From Phytophthora quininea (taxonomy: Eukaryota; Oomycota; Peronosporomycetes; Peronosporales; Peronosporaceae), in the NCBI GenBank assembly GCA_011947345.1, contig JAAVTG010000538.1, positions 310,001 to 374,000 on the forward strand: a stretch of 64,000 nt of DNA. Reading direction: 5' to 3'. A program made the position numbers and the translations under genes. This document shows, piece by piece, positions 51,477-62,879 of this stretch; positions within the stretch are counted from its first letter, which is position 1; every line of letters begins with the position of its first letter. The notes beneath the pieces were generated by a model that saw only the letters and a list, made by a program, of their open reading frames with translations, was not told where the DNA came from and made no database searches.

Positions 51477-53090
51477 TTACACTGATTTAACTTTCTGCCA
51501 GTGCTGTTGTAGCACTAGTTCATGTTTGGTAACGTATTGATCGACTAGTGTGGGGATCTCTTTACCCAGTGTTGTGATGGGCTCCCACGAGTCCTCAATG
51601 GACTCGAGCCCGCGCCAATTCACGAGGAGCTCGTAGTCCTTGATGGTTTTGTTCCATCTATGCTCCTTGAGCTTGTTCACAGCCAGTACAGTGCCTTGGG
51701 CGGCGACATGCTCGAGCAGTTCCTCGGTGATGTTGAGGCTGCTATCTGCGTAGAATTTTAGACGTGATGCATGTACATCAGACTCATCTCCTGTGACTAG
51801 ATGGCGAACTCGGAAAGAGTGGGTATCGGCCCGGACCACAATGTGTGGTCCCGTCCATGTCACGTGGAGCTTGTTGCCTTGCTTGTCATCTACACGTGAG
51901 CGGAGGACGTAGTCCCCAACGTCACAGTTGACGACGTTCTCGCCCCTTTCCCGCTTTTTGTTGAGCAGTCGTTGTTGTAGGCGCTTGTCTTCTACCGGTT
52001 TGTGCATGTTGTGAATGCTGGTACGAAGAGCTGATAGGAAACCCTCAATCTTGTCTGTATCTTCGGGTACTTGTAGAATTTCTTTGTCTTCTTGTTTGTA
52101 GAATGCCCGTAGTGGAGACGGGCATGGTAAGCCAGTGAAAAGCTCTACTGGTGCTTTGCCTGCCAGTGATGGTACTGGCGAATGGTTTAGGCTCGATTGC
52201 ACCATTGGAATAAGGTAGATCCAATCCCTGGTTGCAATTTTGTACTCGAGAATCATCGCACGTAGTACTTGCAGGATGTCGCGATTAACGCGCTCGATGG
52301 AGCCGTTAATCCATGGGCAGTACGCTGGAGTGAACTGCTGCTGGGTCTTCAATCGACGCTTGAGCTCGCTCACTACTTCGTTTTTGAAATGGCTGCCATT
52401 GTCGCTGACCCAAATATGAGGCACTCCATAGCGGCTATGCCACGACAAGATGGCTTCTACCGTCACAGTGCTGTTTGCGCTGTCGCACACTGTCAGCTCA
52501 ACGAAGTGCGTGGCGTGGTCTTTGAGGACCAGAAGATATTTAGATTCTCCAAAGCTTTCACCTAGATAGAGAAAGTCGAAATGTAGAACTCCATTGCGCT
52601 CCTTGCAGTCGATGGTCTCACCCCATGGTCGTTTGATCACTCTTCCCCTTTTACGTGGTGACACATCAGGCACGCCTTCACGAATTGTTTGACGGTTGCC
52701 GATAAGTTTTCGATCTCGAAAATACGGCCTATGTGCGTTGCCATGGCCTTCTGCCCTCGATGGCCCTGCTGGCCGCAATGCGCAATGACACATAGTCGTT
52801 GGATGAGCGCTGATGCCGAGGCGGGGACCCAGATACGATGTTCTAGTCTGTAGAGCCCGTGCTCATCCGGTGCAGCAAGTGCAGGTGGCGTCGTGCTGCT
52901 TTGAATCGCTTTCAACTCGATTATCGATGGCCACGTGAAATTCTCGTCATCAAGAGGTCGCAGAACAACTTTCGTTTGCTGAGCCGTAAGTCGTTGTTTT
53001 GGTTTGCGTTTGGTAGTAAGTCGTCTGATGCTGACCGAGCGTTTGACAGCACCTCCCCAACGCGAGAGCATATCTGCCCATACGTTTTGG
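51477..53090 (-). pseudogene. Integrase with C-terminal chromodomain
   Basis: Frame one (53071-52637) has the zinc-binding HHCC region ('IAHCGQQGHRGQKAMATHIG', then CLMCHH). A frameshift near 52660 leads to frame two (to 51477) with the catalytic core: Asp in 'HFDFLYLG', Asp in 'VSDNGSHFK', Glu in 'WINGSIERVN'. The last 60 residues form a chromodomain ('KDYELLVNWRGLESIEDSWE', then PITTL), which in chromoviruses guides insertion to modified chromatin. Confidence 0.88.
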
Positions 53091-54290
53091 GGCCTTCAAT
53101 GTGCTCCACGATGTAGCGGTGTTCACTAAGCTTCAAAGCCCAGCGTAAGAGTTTTCCGCGGACGTGCTTTTTCACTTCCTTGTCGGGCGCGAACACATGG
53201 ATGAGGTTGCGGTGGTCGCAATACATGTGGAAACCTTGAGGCCGTAGGAGCAGGTAGTCGAGCTTCTCGCAGGCCGTGATTATTGGGAAAGCTTCCTTCT
53301 CTATAATACTCCAATTGCACTGCGAACCCGAGAATGTGCCACTTAAGCAAGTTAGTAATTGGTGCTGTTGCTCTGTGACGTCCGTCGCTGCTTGCCAGCT
53401 CCGCACCTGGGTGATAATTACCGCCCAACCGTAGTCAGATGCGTCTGTGAACAAGCAGGTGGCAGCGGTGTCATCAGGGAACGCGAGTGTTGCAGAGCGT
53501 GCCAAGAGCTCTTTGACATCCTGGAACGCCGATCGTTCAGCCAGAGATAGTTGTATGGTGATGCCTGCCGCAACTCTTTTGGTCCGTTTGCCAGAGTCTA
53601 GAGATTTGTCTAGTAGTGCTTGCAGCGGTGCGATGGTGCGTGCGTAGTCGACAAGGCTCTCACGCATCCAGTTTGTTGCACAAATAAACTGTTGGAGCTC
53701 AGCAGCAGTGCTAGGTTCAGGCACTGAACGCAGTCCTTCAATTCGGGCGGGGTCGTGAGCAATTCCGCTGGAGTTAACAATTTTTCCGCACCACTTCACT
53801 GAAGTTTGGTAGAGGCTCGACTTCTTCGCGCTGAGTTTGAGACCAAACTCGTCGATGAGAGCGAAAAGTTCCTGCATTTTCTCCAAGTAGGATTCGATGT
53901 CGTCTGCGAACAGCAGTAGGTCGTCTATCCATATCAGCAAATGCTTGTAGAGCAGTGCTTCGAAACATTTCTCCATAGTCTGCTGGAAATGGATGGCAGC
54001 GTCGCTGCACCCCTGAGGTACGCGTCGCGGGGTAAAAACCTTTGCGTCGGTCATGAACGAAAGGATCTCTTGGCATGCCTTGGCAAGCGGAAGTTGCCAG
54101 AATCCCTTTAGGAAATCGAAAAGACCAAAATGCTTCTTGCCTTTTGCATTCTCCAGTATGACAGCTAGGATCGGCATCACTGCAGCCATCGTCTCGGTGA
54201 GGTTGTTAACAGGACGGTAGTCCGTAGTTTGGCGAAAATCGCCGCCAGTACCCGACTTTCTTACTGGAAGAGCAGGACAGGCCCATCGAC
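53091..54290 (-). pseudogene. Reverse transcriptase-RNase H of the chromovirus
   Basis: The minus frame covers 'VRKSGTGGDFRQTTDYRPVN', 'FDFLKGFWQLPLAK', 'RRVPQGCSDAAIHFQQTMEK' and the catalytic 'LLIWIDDLLLFADD' (IDD box). RNase H has LFTDASDYGWAV, IEKEAFPI and YCDHRNL. Frameshifts at about 54300 (from gag-protease) and 53095 (into integrase) break the polyprotein. Confidence 0.88.
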
Positions 54291-56003
54291 TTGTTGGGTT
54301 TTCATAGATCCAACCGAGCTCGACGAGCCGAGCATTGAAATCGCGGAGAAAATGTCGAAGCTGTGGGGAGTATTTCCGAGGTTTGCACTTGTACGGCTGG
54401 GCTCCTTCTTTGAGACGAGTCTCGAGCGGGGTACTTTAGCAGGTGGGTCATCACTCAATTCCACTCGCCAAATGTCGTACATGTAGACGATTGTTCGTAA
54501 TTGATCCTCGTGCTCCGGTGGAAAACCTTGCTGCACGGCTTGACTGATGAGTAGCTCCACAGCGGCTCGGACAGCATTGGTGTCTACCGGTTTGGGTTCG
54601 CCATTGATCCCATCGTCGTTGTCGAAAGGATCCACATCAGCAGGACGGGCAGCTAGCTGTTCCATTTGGCGGTCAACGTCAATGCCAAGGGCTATTAGGA
54701 TATCTTGACCGACCAAAAATTCATCTTCGTCCTCGTCAATAACAAGGCACACGAAAGGCTGTGCAGGCCTCACTGCTCCTGCTGCCGTGTGAAGCAGTAT
54801 GCTGACGTTGATTGTTGCATTCGCGAGTATTGGATTGCTGCCCACGCCTGTTGCATCCACTGGTTCGTTAAGAGTTGTAATCTTTGCCGTTGGATCAAGT
54901 TGGCACAACTTCTGAGCATTGGCTCTTCTGATCACAGTCTCATCGGTCCCAGAATCTAGTCGATAGGGAAGTTCCAACACGCCGTTCAGGGTGACTCTCT
55001 TATCTGGGTCGGGAAAACACTCACGTAGGCGCTTGATGCGGACGACCGAGCGCCTTTTTGCCTCTTTCTCCGCCCGGAGCCGCTTACGTATTTCCGCCTT
55101 TTCCTCTGCGGTTGCTTGAGTGCATTCAGCCAGCCAATGTAGCTCGCTGCACTTTGGGCATGGCCCTGGTGGTGATTTAGCCGTTAATGACCCGCTTTTG
55201 CCGCTGGCTTGCGCAGAAGGCTTTCCTTTCACCGACTTCGGTCGGTTGTCCTTTAGCAAACGTGAGGCGGGCCTTTTGTTGGTCGGTTCATGCACCTCAT
55301 GGCGGAGTTTGGCCTTCTTTCGCTGTTGAAAATGACGATCTTGTTCAAGAGCTTTCTCCAGTATGAGATCGTGCAGAAGCGTCTCGTCCTCTTTGGCGGC
55401 TTGCTTCTGGTATCGGATGCTGCGGTTCACCGAGTCACGTAGGGCAACAGGTTCCAGAGATGCAACTAGGAGTTTGCATTTCTCCTTTGTGCCGGAGCTG
55501 CCTTTGAAACACGCTCCCAAACCGTGTTCATCGATGATATCATAGCATAGCTTAAAGTATTGGAGAACTCGCTCGCTGACATCGCTTTCGTTGAGGTCCA
55601 TCCTCAATTCGTTTGAGAAAAGAGCCTCAACGTCGGGAAGGGTCTCGTTTTTCACCGTGGCGATGATCGTTTCGATTTCATTCCAGATGTGCTTGTCTGT
55701 CACGTCGTCCTCCTTCATTTTCCAGCGTAGTTTGCACCACATTGCTAGGAGGCGCTTGTCGAAAGTGCTTTTGATGGGCACCATCGCCTTATCAATGTCT
55801 TCCCCAGTCGCCAGGACGCGATTCGTCATGGTCTCTTCGTACTGGAGACGCTCCTTTCGCCATTTCACCAGTGCAGCATGCGAGGTGCTTTTAATTTGCG
55901 GTGGCATGACTGGGGTGAAAATGGGCATGGACAATGCGCTGTCGGCGATCTTCATCTCTTCGTCATCGCCGGCCTTGCGCTTGGAAGTCTTGGACTTGGT
56001 CAT
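54261..56003 (-). pseudogene. gag: Gag-protease of the chromovirus
   Basis: The frame is open from 56024, but the first ATG is at 56003 (MTKSKTSKRKAGD), giving 580 residues. A helical capsid-like region (about 60-260) is followed by a basic stretch and a Cys/His knuckle-like 'CPKCSELHWLAECT'. A retropepsin follows with 'YRLDSGTDETVIRR' (active-site DSG) and 'FLVGQDILIALGIDV'. The frame then shifts out near 54300 before reaching RT. Gag and protease are in one frame, unlike the larger Gypsy element. Confidence 0.82.
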
Positions 56004-56036
56004 TTTGTCAGTGAAACTGGTCACTAAAGAATTCTT

Positions 56037-56300
56037 TGTAGTGTTTCACGTAAAGTAAACACAGGCGGTGGGAGTTGGCGGACTCCTGGTAGTTGTTGCC
56101 GTTGGTGTATTGAGCAAATGTCAAAGTGAGCAAAGTTGGAGGATTGCTGTCTAGCCTACTTGCGCAGCATTTCGTGAGATACTGGATTCTCAACACACGC
56201 CATTGACCAGGCGGTGTCCACGCATGCCAATAAGGTATGGCGTCATATCTTACTCATTGCAGCTGTAGGCGAGGCTTTCATGATAGCGCCCTGCACTACA
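56037..56300 (-). repeat. 5' LTR of the chromovirus
   Basis: 264 bp. On the minus strand it starts TGTAGTGCAG and ends CACTACA, directly before the gag leader. Followed on the plus side by gctta. Confidence 0.93.
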
Positions 56301-56352
56301 GCTTATTGAACTGGCTGATCGCAAAAAATAATCTGGAAAGTTTTGAGTAGCT

Positions 56353-56976
56353 TCACTGTGGTCCTCGAGCAATACCTAAGCAGCTCCTGTTTCCAGTGAG
56401 GCTGAAGGTTATCAAATATAATGATCGCAAAATCGAACCCAGGTTTTGGAAAACGTCAATGATTCGGGCACGTCTAGGAGCAAAATCGTCGTCGTTGTCG
56501 TTGTCGTTGTCGTCGTCAACGCCATCGCCATCACCATCGCCATCGAATCCGAAGTAAACTGCTCTAGTACAAGCTGCGAAAGCGAAAATGTGACTCAGCA
56601 CGTAACTTATACTCTCTCTTTGTTTTTCGATCTTCCATACGAAAGCACACTCAGGAGTCCAATCCTGCACATAATTGGTCATGCTTTCGGCATTTGAATC
56701 TCAGGTTTGCGGCATTGCCTCTTGAAAGTTTCAAGATGAGCTCCATGCCGTGGCGAGAACAAGACCTCAAAGAACTCCAAAGCGCGATTTATTTCCAGCA
56801 TCCTCAACAGCGCGCTCACTTCGACAGAGAAATTGGGTGGGTCATATTCTCCCTGCTCAACCCACCATCCGCCCCACCGTTTGTCGAGGCGAACACGCAG
56901 CCGGCGCACGCATTTGGCAAGGGTTTGGTCACGTCGATAAACTCGATAGACAGGGCAATCACGTCGTGCCAATGAA
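56353..56976 (-). pseudogene. C-terminal part of the LRR-like family gene, cut off by Helitron 2
   Basis: Matches 1513-2138 of copy 1, including the Asp-rich tail and 'SHIFAFAACTRAVYF'. The rest of the gene is at 61824-62877, 4.8 kb away on the other side of the Helitron. Confidence 0.7.
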
Positions 56977-57311
56977 TCTTAGACTGCTACTAGAGACTTG
57001 CTGTCTGTCCGTTTGTCTGTCGGTCGGTCGGTCCGTCGCCGAGTTTCGATGGACAAGATCCGGCGCTGCCATTGGCTGCCGAGCGCCAGCGACGGCGGCG
57101 CCCATTCGCCGAAAAGAGTTTCGGCCAATCGCTGCCGAGCGGAGCGAAGGCGGCCCGAGACGTGGACCACACCAATTCGTACTTTATTACTGGATAGTAG
57201 GGTGGTCCACACCATAGTAGTGTGGTCCACACCAAACGTACTTAATTAAGAGGTCGATAGTAGCCCCCCTCCCCCTCCTCCTCCCCTCAACCAACACCAA
57301 AGCCAAACGCG

Positions 57312-57698
57312 ATGGAGCGTGGGAACGTTACCTGCGCTCGCTGCTCTGCCGAGGTGACGCGTGCGCCGCTCGACCCCGATGGCCTGGGCCACCAGTGCCT
57401 CCGCTGCGTTTGCTGCGAGGAGCTCCTCGAGTGGCATGCCTTCGAGAGGCCACGCGCCAGGAGCGCATCGCGGTGTCGGGCGTGCGACGGCCAGCGCCGC
57501 TTCTGGCACAGCACCGCCGCCGAGCAGCCGCTGCCACGGTTGGACCGGCGGCAGGAGACCATGGCCCTGGTGGCGGTCACCATCGGCCCGCCGCCGCTGC
57601 CGCCGCCACTACCACCTCGCGAAGCTCGCCACCGTCATCGACGCCGCCGACGCCGCCAGCGACAGACCGCGCGTCGCCGTCGCTACCACCAGGCGTAG
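57312..57698 (+). CDS. Cys-rich zinc-finger-like protein in Helitron 2
   Basis: 128 codons, matching the Helitron 1 frame (38684) through the Cys pairs and the Pro-rich stretch. It ends a few codons earlier because of changes after 57690. Conservation of this frame while the helicase decayed may mean it matters, or simply that the copies are young. Confidence 0.5.
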   Translation: MERGNVTCARCSAEVTRAPLDPDGLGHQCLRCVCCEELLEWHAFERPRARSASRCRACDGQRRFWHSTAAEQPLPRLDRRQETMALVAVTIGPPPLPPPLPPREARHRHRRRRRRQRQTARRRRYHQA

Positions 57699-57820
57699 CC
57701 TATTGGCTGTAAATAACCAACATCGATACACGCATTTTCAATTGGGTTAAATTTGTGTCATATTGTGTATCGATGTAAAAACTGGTAAAACGGGCAACAG
57801 CGTAACGTTCGGATAGGACC

Positions 57821-58671
57821 GTGATGACGATCGTGGTCTTTCCAGGTGATAGTCGTCCGTTGGCCCGCCCGCGCGAGAAGCCAAGCGATGAGGATATCCT
57901 CTCTTTCTCTGAATTTTTGCTTGCCGTTGGAGAGGGTCGGCACGAAAAACGTGCTGATCTCGGCAATGACTACATCAAGATTCCTGCTGATATGCTGATC
58001 CCGAATCCTCCTGTAGAAGACGACGAGGACGAGGAAATAGCTCCAGGGGCAATACCAAGGGTATGACCCGCATCATTGACGCAATGTATGCCGACGTTGC
58101 CAATCCGGAGGTTGCGACGGATGAATATTTTGCCAGCCGGACGATTTTGACGACTACGAACGAGACGGTACGGAGAATCAACGAGGCAGTCGCAGCTCGA
58201 CTTCCGGAGACAGCGCGGGAGTGTTTGTCGGTGGACTCAGTGGAGGATGATGACGGAACGTTTTTCGAGCAGGAGTTCCTCCACTCGGTGAACATGAACG
58301 GGATTCCACCTCACAGGCTGTTGCTTAAGAAGGGCATCCCCATCATGACGATGAGAAATCTGAACCAGGATCTTGGACTGTGCAACGGAACGCGTCTGCG
58401 AATCGTCGACTTGAAGGACCACGTCATTAGAGCAACAATTATGACTGGAGAACGAACAGGCCAAGAAGTACCCATCCCGAGAATTATGTTCGTGAGCGAC
58501 GACGACAGCTCCGATTTCCCCTTCCGGCTACGACGAAAGCAGTTCCCCGTGCAACCAGCATTCGCCATGACGATTAACACGGCCCAAGGTCAGACGGTGT
58601 TAAACTTGGTGTTGTACTTGGCTTCCCGTGCTTTTCGCATGGTCAGTTGTATGTGGCGTTGCCTTGCGTGA
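57821..58671 (+). pseudogene. Helitron helicase C-terminal part (Helitron 2)
   Basis: Same remnant as 39235-40188. It lacks one G near 58055 (frame break) that Helitron 1 has, and is broken again near 58630 before the ALSR box. It lacks the extra T that breaks Helitron 1. The two copies thus have different lesions. Confidence 0.85.
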
Positions 58672-58912
58672 CCTCTCGAAGCAAGTTCAAGGCGTTGATT
58701 GAGTATCCAGAGTTCGTAGACCCGGACGGAGGAGTGTACACGAGAAACATCGTGTACACGCAGATTTTTGATTAGGAGTCGAGGTGCATTAGAGACCTTT
58801 CGAGGCTCGCTCGGTTATCGTTTATGGAAACGAGCTCGATCCAGCAATCGGTAAACTGTAAACGAGCAAGTTTTGCTTTCGAAGCTGCGCGACCTTTGGG
58901 TTTAAGGATCTA

Positions 58913-60241
58913 ATGGGTACTATCGTTTCGGGAGGATCCACCATCCGCCGCCAAATGGCGAGCCCAGCGACCGAGTGTTTCCCTGTTATTGCTCTTCTCC
59001 AAGTGCTCGACGACCTGGAACTATCCATGGCTGCTGCATGGGTGGTTCAACAGTGCAACCCGCTAGAATATCCTCTGGTTCCGGACGTCCGCGTTGACCT
59101 CAGCACGTACCCAGATGCCGACGCTCTTGCCGACTTCCGGTTTACGTGTCCCCAGCTAATCGAGCTGTCTGTTATCATGTGCATCCCTCACGTGTTTTTT
59201 CGGGAGCAGGAGATCGCATTTTGGGCGCGGAGGCGCTGGCAATGCTCTGCTACCGCCTATCATATCCTGGAAAACTGTCTAGAGTCAGGAAGCAGTTTGG
59301 TCGGTCTGATTCTTCATGCAGTCGTATCATCACGGATATATGTAAGTACGCGCTTGCTAACACATGCACTACTACTAACTTGTGCTAATCACACTTTGTG
59401 CAGACTGCTTTCTGGACGAAAAATGGGGGCACACTCAATTTTTCAACGATCGTGTATATGCATCGCGCCACGACGAGTACGTCAGGGCTGTATCCGACAA
59501 AACAAACGACATTGCAGAGCGTGTGTCGATGTTTATCGACGGTACGAAGGCCTTCATTTGCCGTCCTGGCAAACGCAAAGGGGGTTTCGAACTGTAAACG
59601 GAGTGCTCAACAATATTCCTATCGGAGATGGTGAAAACTTACAGAAGGCATGTTACAGTGGCCACAAACGGCGCCATTGTCTAAACTTTCAAGGCGTCTG
59701 CACTCCTGATGGTAAGTTAGTTGTGTTCTCATGATATTTTGCGCGTACTAACTGTTGCATTTACAGGTCTCTGTATGTCGTTTTTGGTCCCGTAGAAGGT
59801 GTCCGCCACGATGCTACAATGCTCTCTCAAAGCCGACTCATGCCTTACCTGAGCCAGCACCCGGTGCTGAAAACTTTTGGCGTGATCATGTACGGCGATC
59901 CCGCATACGGTGTGGGCGAGCTCATAACGAGCCCATTTCGATCTGTGGATATTACCGGAGACCAGAAGCAGTTCAATGTTGCGATGAGCAAGGTTCGGGT
60001 GTCAATCGAGTGGCTATTTGGTATTGTGAAAAGAAAATGGGCGTTCTTGGACTGGAACAAAAAGCACAAAATTCTATTGACACCGGTTAGACGCATGGTA
60101 AGAGTTGCCGTACTGCTGACAAATGCGGCCACGTGCATGGATGGAGGAAACCAAATCAGTTCGTATTTTTCCTGCCGACCACCTCCCTTACGAGATTACT
60201 TCTTACCTCCGATTCATACCCGCAGAACTAGCAATGAGTAA
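58913..60241 (+). pseudogene. Harbinger DDE transposase with introns, frame broken
   Basis: Exon 1 ends with 'EALAMLCYRLSYPGKLSRVR' and a helix-turn-helix-like stretch. Intron 1 is 59342-59403 (GTAAGT...TTTGTGCAG, branch CTACTAACT). Exon 2 has 'DCFLDEKWGHTQFFNDRVYA' and 'MFIDGTKAFICRPG' with the first Asp. Intron 2 is 59712-59766 (GTAAGT...TACTAAC...TTTACAG). Exon 3 has 'GPVEGVRHDATMLSQSRLMP', 'MYGDPAYGVGEL' (second Asp), 'VRVSIEWLFGIVKRKWAFLD' (Glu) and 'LLTNAATCMDGGNQISSYF'. This is the DDE_Tnp_4 pattern. A frameshift near 59200 and a stop at about 59595 disrupt it. It would cut and paste the element. Confidence 0.85.
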
Positions 60242-60243
60242 TG

Positions 60244-61397
60244 TTACTCCAGGTTGCGCTTCAACAACAGTGCCAATAACTTGGTCTGTTCTTCACGGTC
60301 TTTTTGGCGTTGCTCTCTCTCAAACTCCAGGTCCAACTGCCGTCGCTTCGTCCGTTCAGTCTCAATTTGAAGCTTCTTCTCCAGCTCCTTGGCACGGTCA
60401 GCTGCAGCTTTTTCTGCTAAGGAATTCTGCACCTGAACAAAGGTCGACATGATGTCGGCTCTATGCTTATTGATTTCGGTAAAAATACCAGCAATTGCGG
60501 CGTCTTGCTTCTGCTTCCGTTTGTTGCTCGACGGAGCAGCTTCATTTCCACTTGCGACTGCAGTTCGCTTTCCTAGGCGAGACACTGCAGCCTCTCGCAC
60601 AACCTCACCAGATGCAACCTTTTCGTGCTCTTTTCTTGCTCTTTTTCCTTCTCCTCTTCCGTTGCCGCTTCGTGGTCACTCACCTTGGTCTTCAACTCGG
60701 TCATGAGAACGATGTAATCGTCTTCTTCCTCGTTCGTGCCGGATTTGCGTGCAGATTGACTCTCCCAAACCTCATGCTTCTCCAGCAGAGTCTCGAAGCG
60801 GTTTTTGGCTGTCGTTCCTTTAATCGCGTGCATGTTAAAATTCTTACTGGAATTCAGCTTCGCGGCCAACGCATCCCATTGCTTGCCAACCTCGCCATGC
60901 CTAGCTTTGAATGGCTCATCCACATTCACTTGGACGGCAAGCATGTAGTCCTGGAAGGGACCAAATCGACGGCGTTTCTTCGGCTCAGTGCTTTGGTCGT
61001 CCCCAGCTGCAGCAGATCCGTCGTCGTCGTTGTCACGCTCGAAAGCCAGATTGCTGGGCTGGGCAAGAGGAACCTCCGGAAGATCGGCACTACCTCGTTC
61101 GCAGTCTGAGTCGGCAGCACCAAAATCGACGCCGTAGTGCCCGCCATCACTCCCATATGCGCCACTTGCCTCGCTGTCACTGCTGGATTCGCTACGCTGA
61201 CGACTACGACGGTCCACTGCCGGTCGCCATGCATGACAGACACCATTCTGCGAGCCGAGAGCGGTTTCCTGCGAGGGTGGCGACGAAGACGTGAACCTCC
61301 AGACGGAAGCAATGTCCTCCATGGCGCGCTTGACAAGCAAAACGATCAGTGAATCTTTTGCCGCGGGATCTTGTACCTCCAATAACATATCATTCAA
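60244..61397 (-). pseudogene. Harbinger accessory (Myb/SANT-like) protein, frameshifted
   Basis: The minus frame from 61397 (MNDMLLEVQDPAAKDSLIVL) has an acidic N-terminal third. A DNA-binding-type block follows, 'GPFQDYMLAVQVNVDEPFKA' and 'WDALAAKLNSSKNFNMHAIK', resembling the Myb/SANT-like partner proteins of Harbinger transposases. A frameshift near 60620 leads to a coiled-coil tail (60600-60244: 'KELEKKLQIETERTKRRQLD'). Such partners bring the transposase to the element ends and the nucleus. Confidence 0.65.
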
Positions 61398-61588
61398 GAT
61401 CGGATTGAAATTCGCGATTCATCACCTCTCATCGTTCCGCTATTCCAAACGCCTTTTCGGATAGGAGGGCGAAACCGCCCGATTTTGCGAATTTCGGGAC
61501 GGGAACGAAAGGACGCGGTCGTCAGGTCACCCCTTTTATGGCTCGCTATCCGCCAATCGCAAAACAAAACGGGCTTCGAAAGGTCTCT

Positions 61589-61823
61589 ATTGCTAGGCTA
61601 GATGTAGTAGCTTGCCACTGCGAACTAGAACCTAGCTTTATGTTGGACAAATGGCACTTGGCAATTTTCACGAAACATTTTATACGCCTGTATGTTTTAG
61701 ATTGCACTACTTAGTAGTTCGTGTAAAAGCTAAATCATCCCGCCGGAGCGTAGCGGAGGCGGGCGGTTCACACAGCTGCATCCAACCATAACCCACCGCC
61801 GCGTAGCGGCGGCGCTCGGCTAG
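61589..61823 (+). repeat. Helitron 3' terminal segment with hairpins
   Basis: Matches 40178-40402. It contains two GC-rich hairpins: one around 61740-61766 (CCCGCC...GGCGGG with GCGTAGCGG inside) and the terminal one at 61796-61812. Helitron ends need such a hairpin to stop strand transfer. Confidence 0.8.
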
Positions 61824-62877
61824 TGCTCCTCAATGGCGTCTCCGAGCTTGGAGTGAAATCACGTAAATCAATGTAGACGTCCGCTAGCCCGCCACAGAGA
61901 GAAAGCTCCTGTAGGTTAGGACAACTTGCAAGTATTGTGCTCTCTTCGATGTCATCCCTCGGGCCAGCGAGCGTCAGTGACTTCAATGGCGATCCTACTG
62001 CGGACAGGAAGAGCGACAGCCCATCAGAAATCGATCCTTCTACGTTGTCGAATGCGACTGTGAGCAACGTCAAACCGCAGGAGCCTGCAGTCGTTGTTTC
62101 AGGTAGGAATTCCAATTCTCGATACTGTACTTCGCAACGGCTGAGGACTGGGACAACGGCATCGACCCATTTAGCGGTAGTGTCGTCACCAAGAATCCAA
62201 ACCGATGTCGGATTCGGAAAGCTGAAGAAACTAGAAATTTCTGCGATCACAAAGTCTTCGTCGTGCTCCCATCGAATTGGAGCATCGGCTTTCAGAATAG
62301 CGTCACGACTTGGAAGCCGCAGTCGCCAACCCACTATAGTATCCCAACAGTCAGAATTTATCACACGACTAAACTCCTCCATATCTTGCACAGATAAGCT
62401 TTGCACATGGGTGAGTGTGAGAGGGTTTAGTAATGAGTGGTGGGCACGACTAGAGAACAACCCATAAGCGATCCATCTCCACCAGAGCTCATTGTCCTCT
62501 GCGTTAAACAGCTTTAGCGTGAGATTGCTAGTCGTTTGGTTTACAATCAACGCCGTGATCATCGATTCAAACGGTTCTGATTCCAGCGCGTTCTTCCAGT
62601 TTAACTCCAACGACCCAATTTGAGTCAGCTGGTTTGAAAGCTGACTATCCGTCTTCGACATTTCCGAAAGCCAAAGGTTCTGATCGAGAACACTTTCAAC
62701 CGCATCGGCCAGCTTCGGGACACCCGTGACCGCTTCCAAATCTGCAGCTGTAGACTCTAGCACAAACGGACATCGAAGTGTCCCTGATGCAACGACTCGC
62801 TGCTCTACACACTGCCACATGGCTCGGATCAGTCGTTCCGCTTCCAATATATATTTCCAATATCTTTGGGCTTCCAT
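61768..62877 (-). pseudogene. LRR-like family gene truncated by Helitron 2
   Basis: Longest undamaged member here: 350 family residues from 62877 (MEAQRYWKYILEAERLIRAM) down to 61824, with Trp-rich and Leu-rich segments ('ELWWRWIAYGLFSSRAHHSL', 'LTHVQSLSVQDMEEFSRVIN', 'PIRWEHDEDFVIAE', 'CPNLQELSLCGG'). It then runs into the Helitron and gains about 19 foreign residues ('STSRAPPLRGGGLWLDAAV') before a stop. The missing C-terminus is at 56353-56976. No signal peptide. Function unknown. Confidence 0.65.
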
Positions 62878-62879
62878 CT

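Larger units (their letters stand above)
50919..56300 (-). mobile_element. Chromodomain Ty3/Gypsy element (chromovirus), 5,382 bp
   Basis: LTRs of 264 bp (50919-51182 and 56037-56300) have TGTAGTG/CACTACA ends and differ visibly at one base. The target duplication is gctta (50914-50918, 56301-56305). Copy 1 holds the empty site near 1459-1467 (actta there). Minus-strand order is gag-protease, RT, RNase H, integrase, chromodomain. A purine-rich 'ggttggggattg' precedes the 3' LTR. Three frameshifts make this copy defective despite the near-identical LTRs. Confidence 0.95.
58791..61588 (+). mobile_element. PIF/Harbinger transposon nested in Helitron 2 (2,798 bp)
   Basis: Terminal inverted repeats AGAGACCTTTCGARGCYCG at both ends, flanked by a 3-bp duplication ATT (58788-58790 and 61589-61591). 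Helitron 1 gives the uninterrupted sequence (gtattgctagg). It carries two convergent genes, a DDE transposase (+) and an Asp/Glu-rich DNA-binding-type protein (-), the usual two-gene plan of Harbinger elements. Their coding ends are only a few bases apart (60241 and 60244). Confidence 0.93.
56977..61823 (+). mobile_element. Helitron 2 carrying a nested Harbinger (4,847 bp)
   Basis: Same termini as Helitron 1: TCTTAGAC at left, hairpin CCGCCGC-GTA-GCGGCGG (61796-61812) and final GGCTAG. It lies between A and T, and copy 1 keeps the empty site at 2138/2139. Without the Harbinger and one ATT duplication it is 2,046 bp, the same length as Helitron 1. So both derive from the same internally deleted form. 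Confidence 0.95.
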
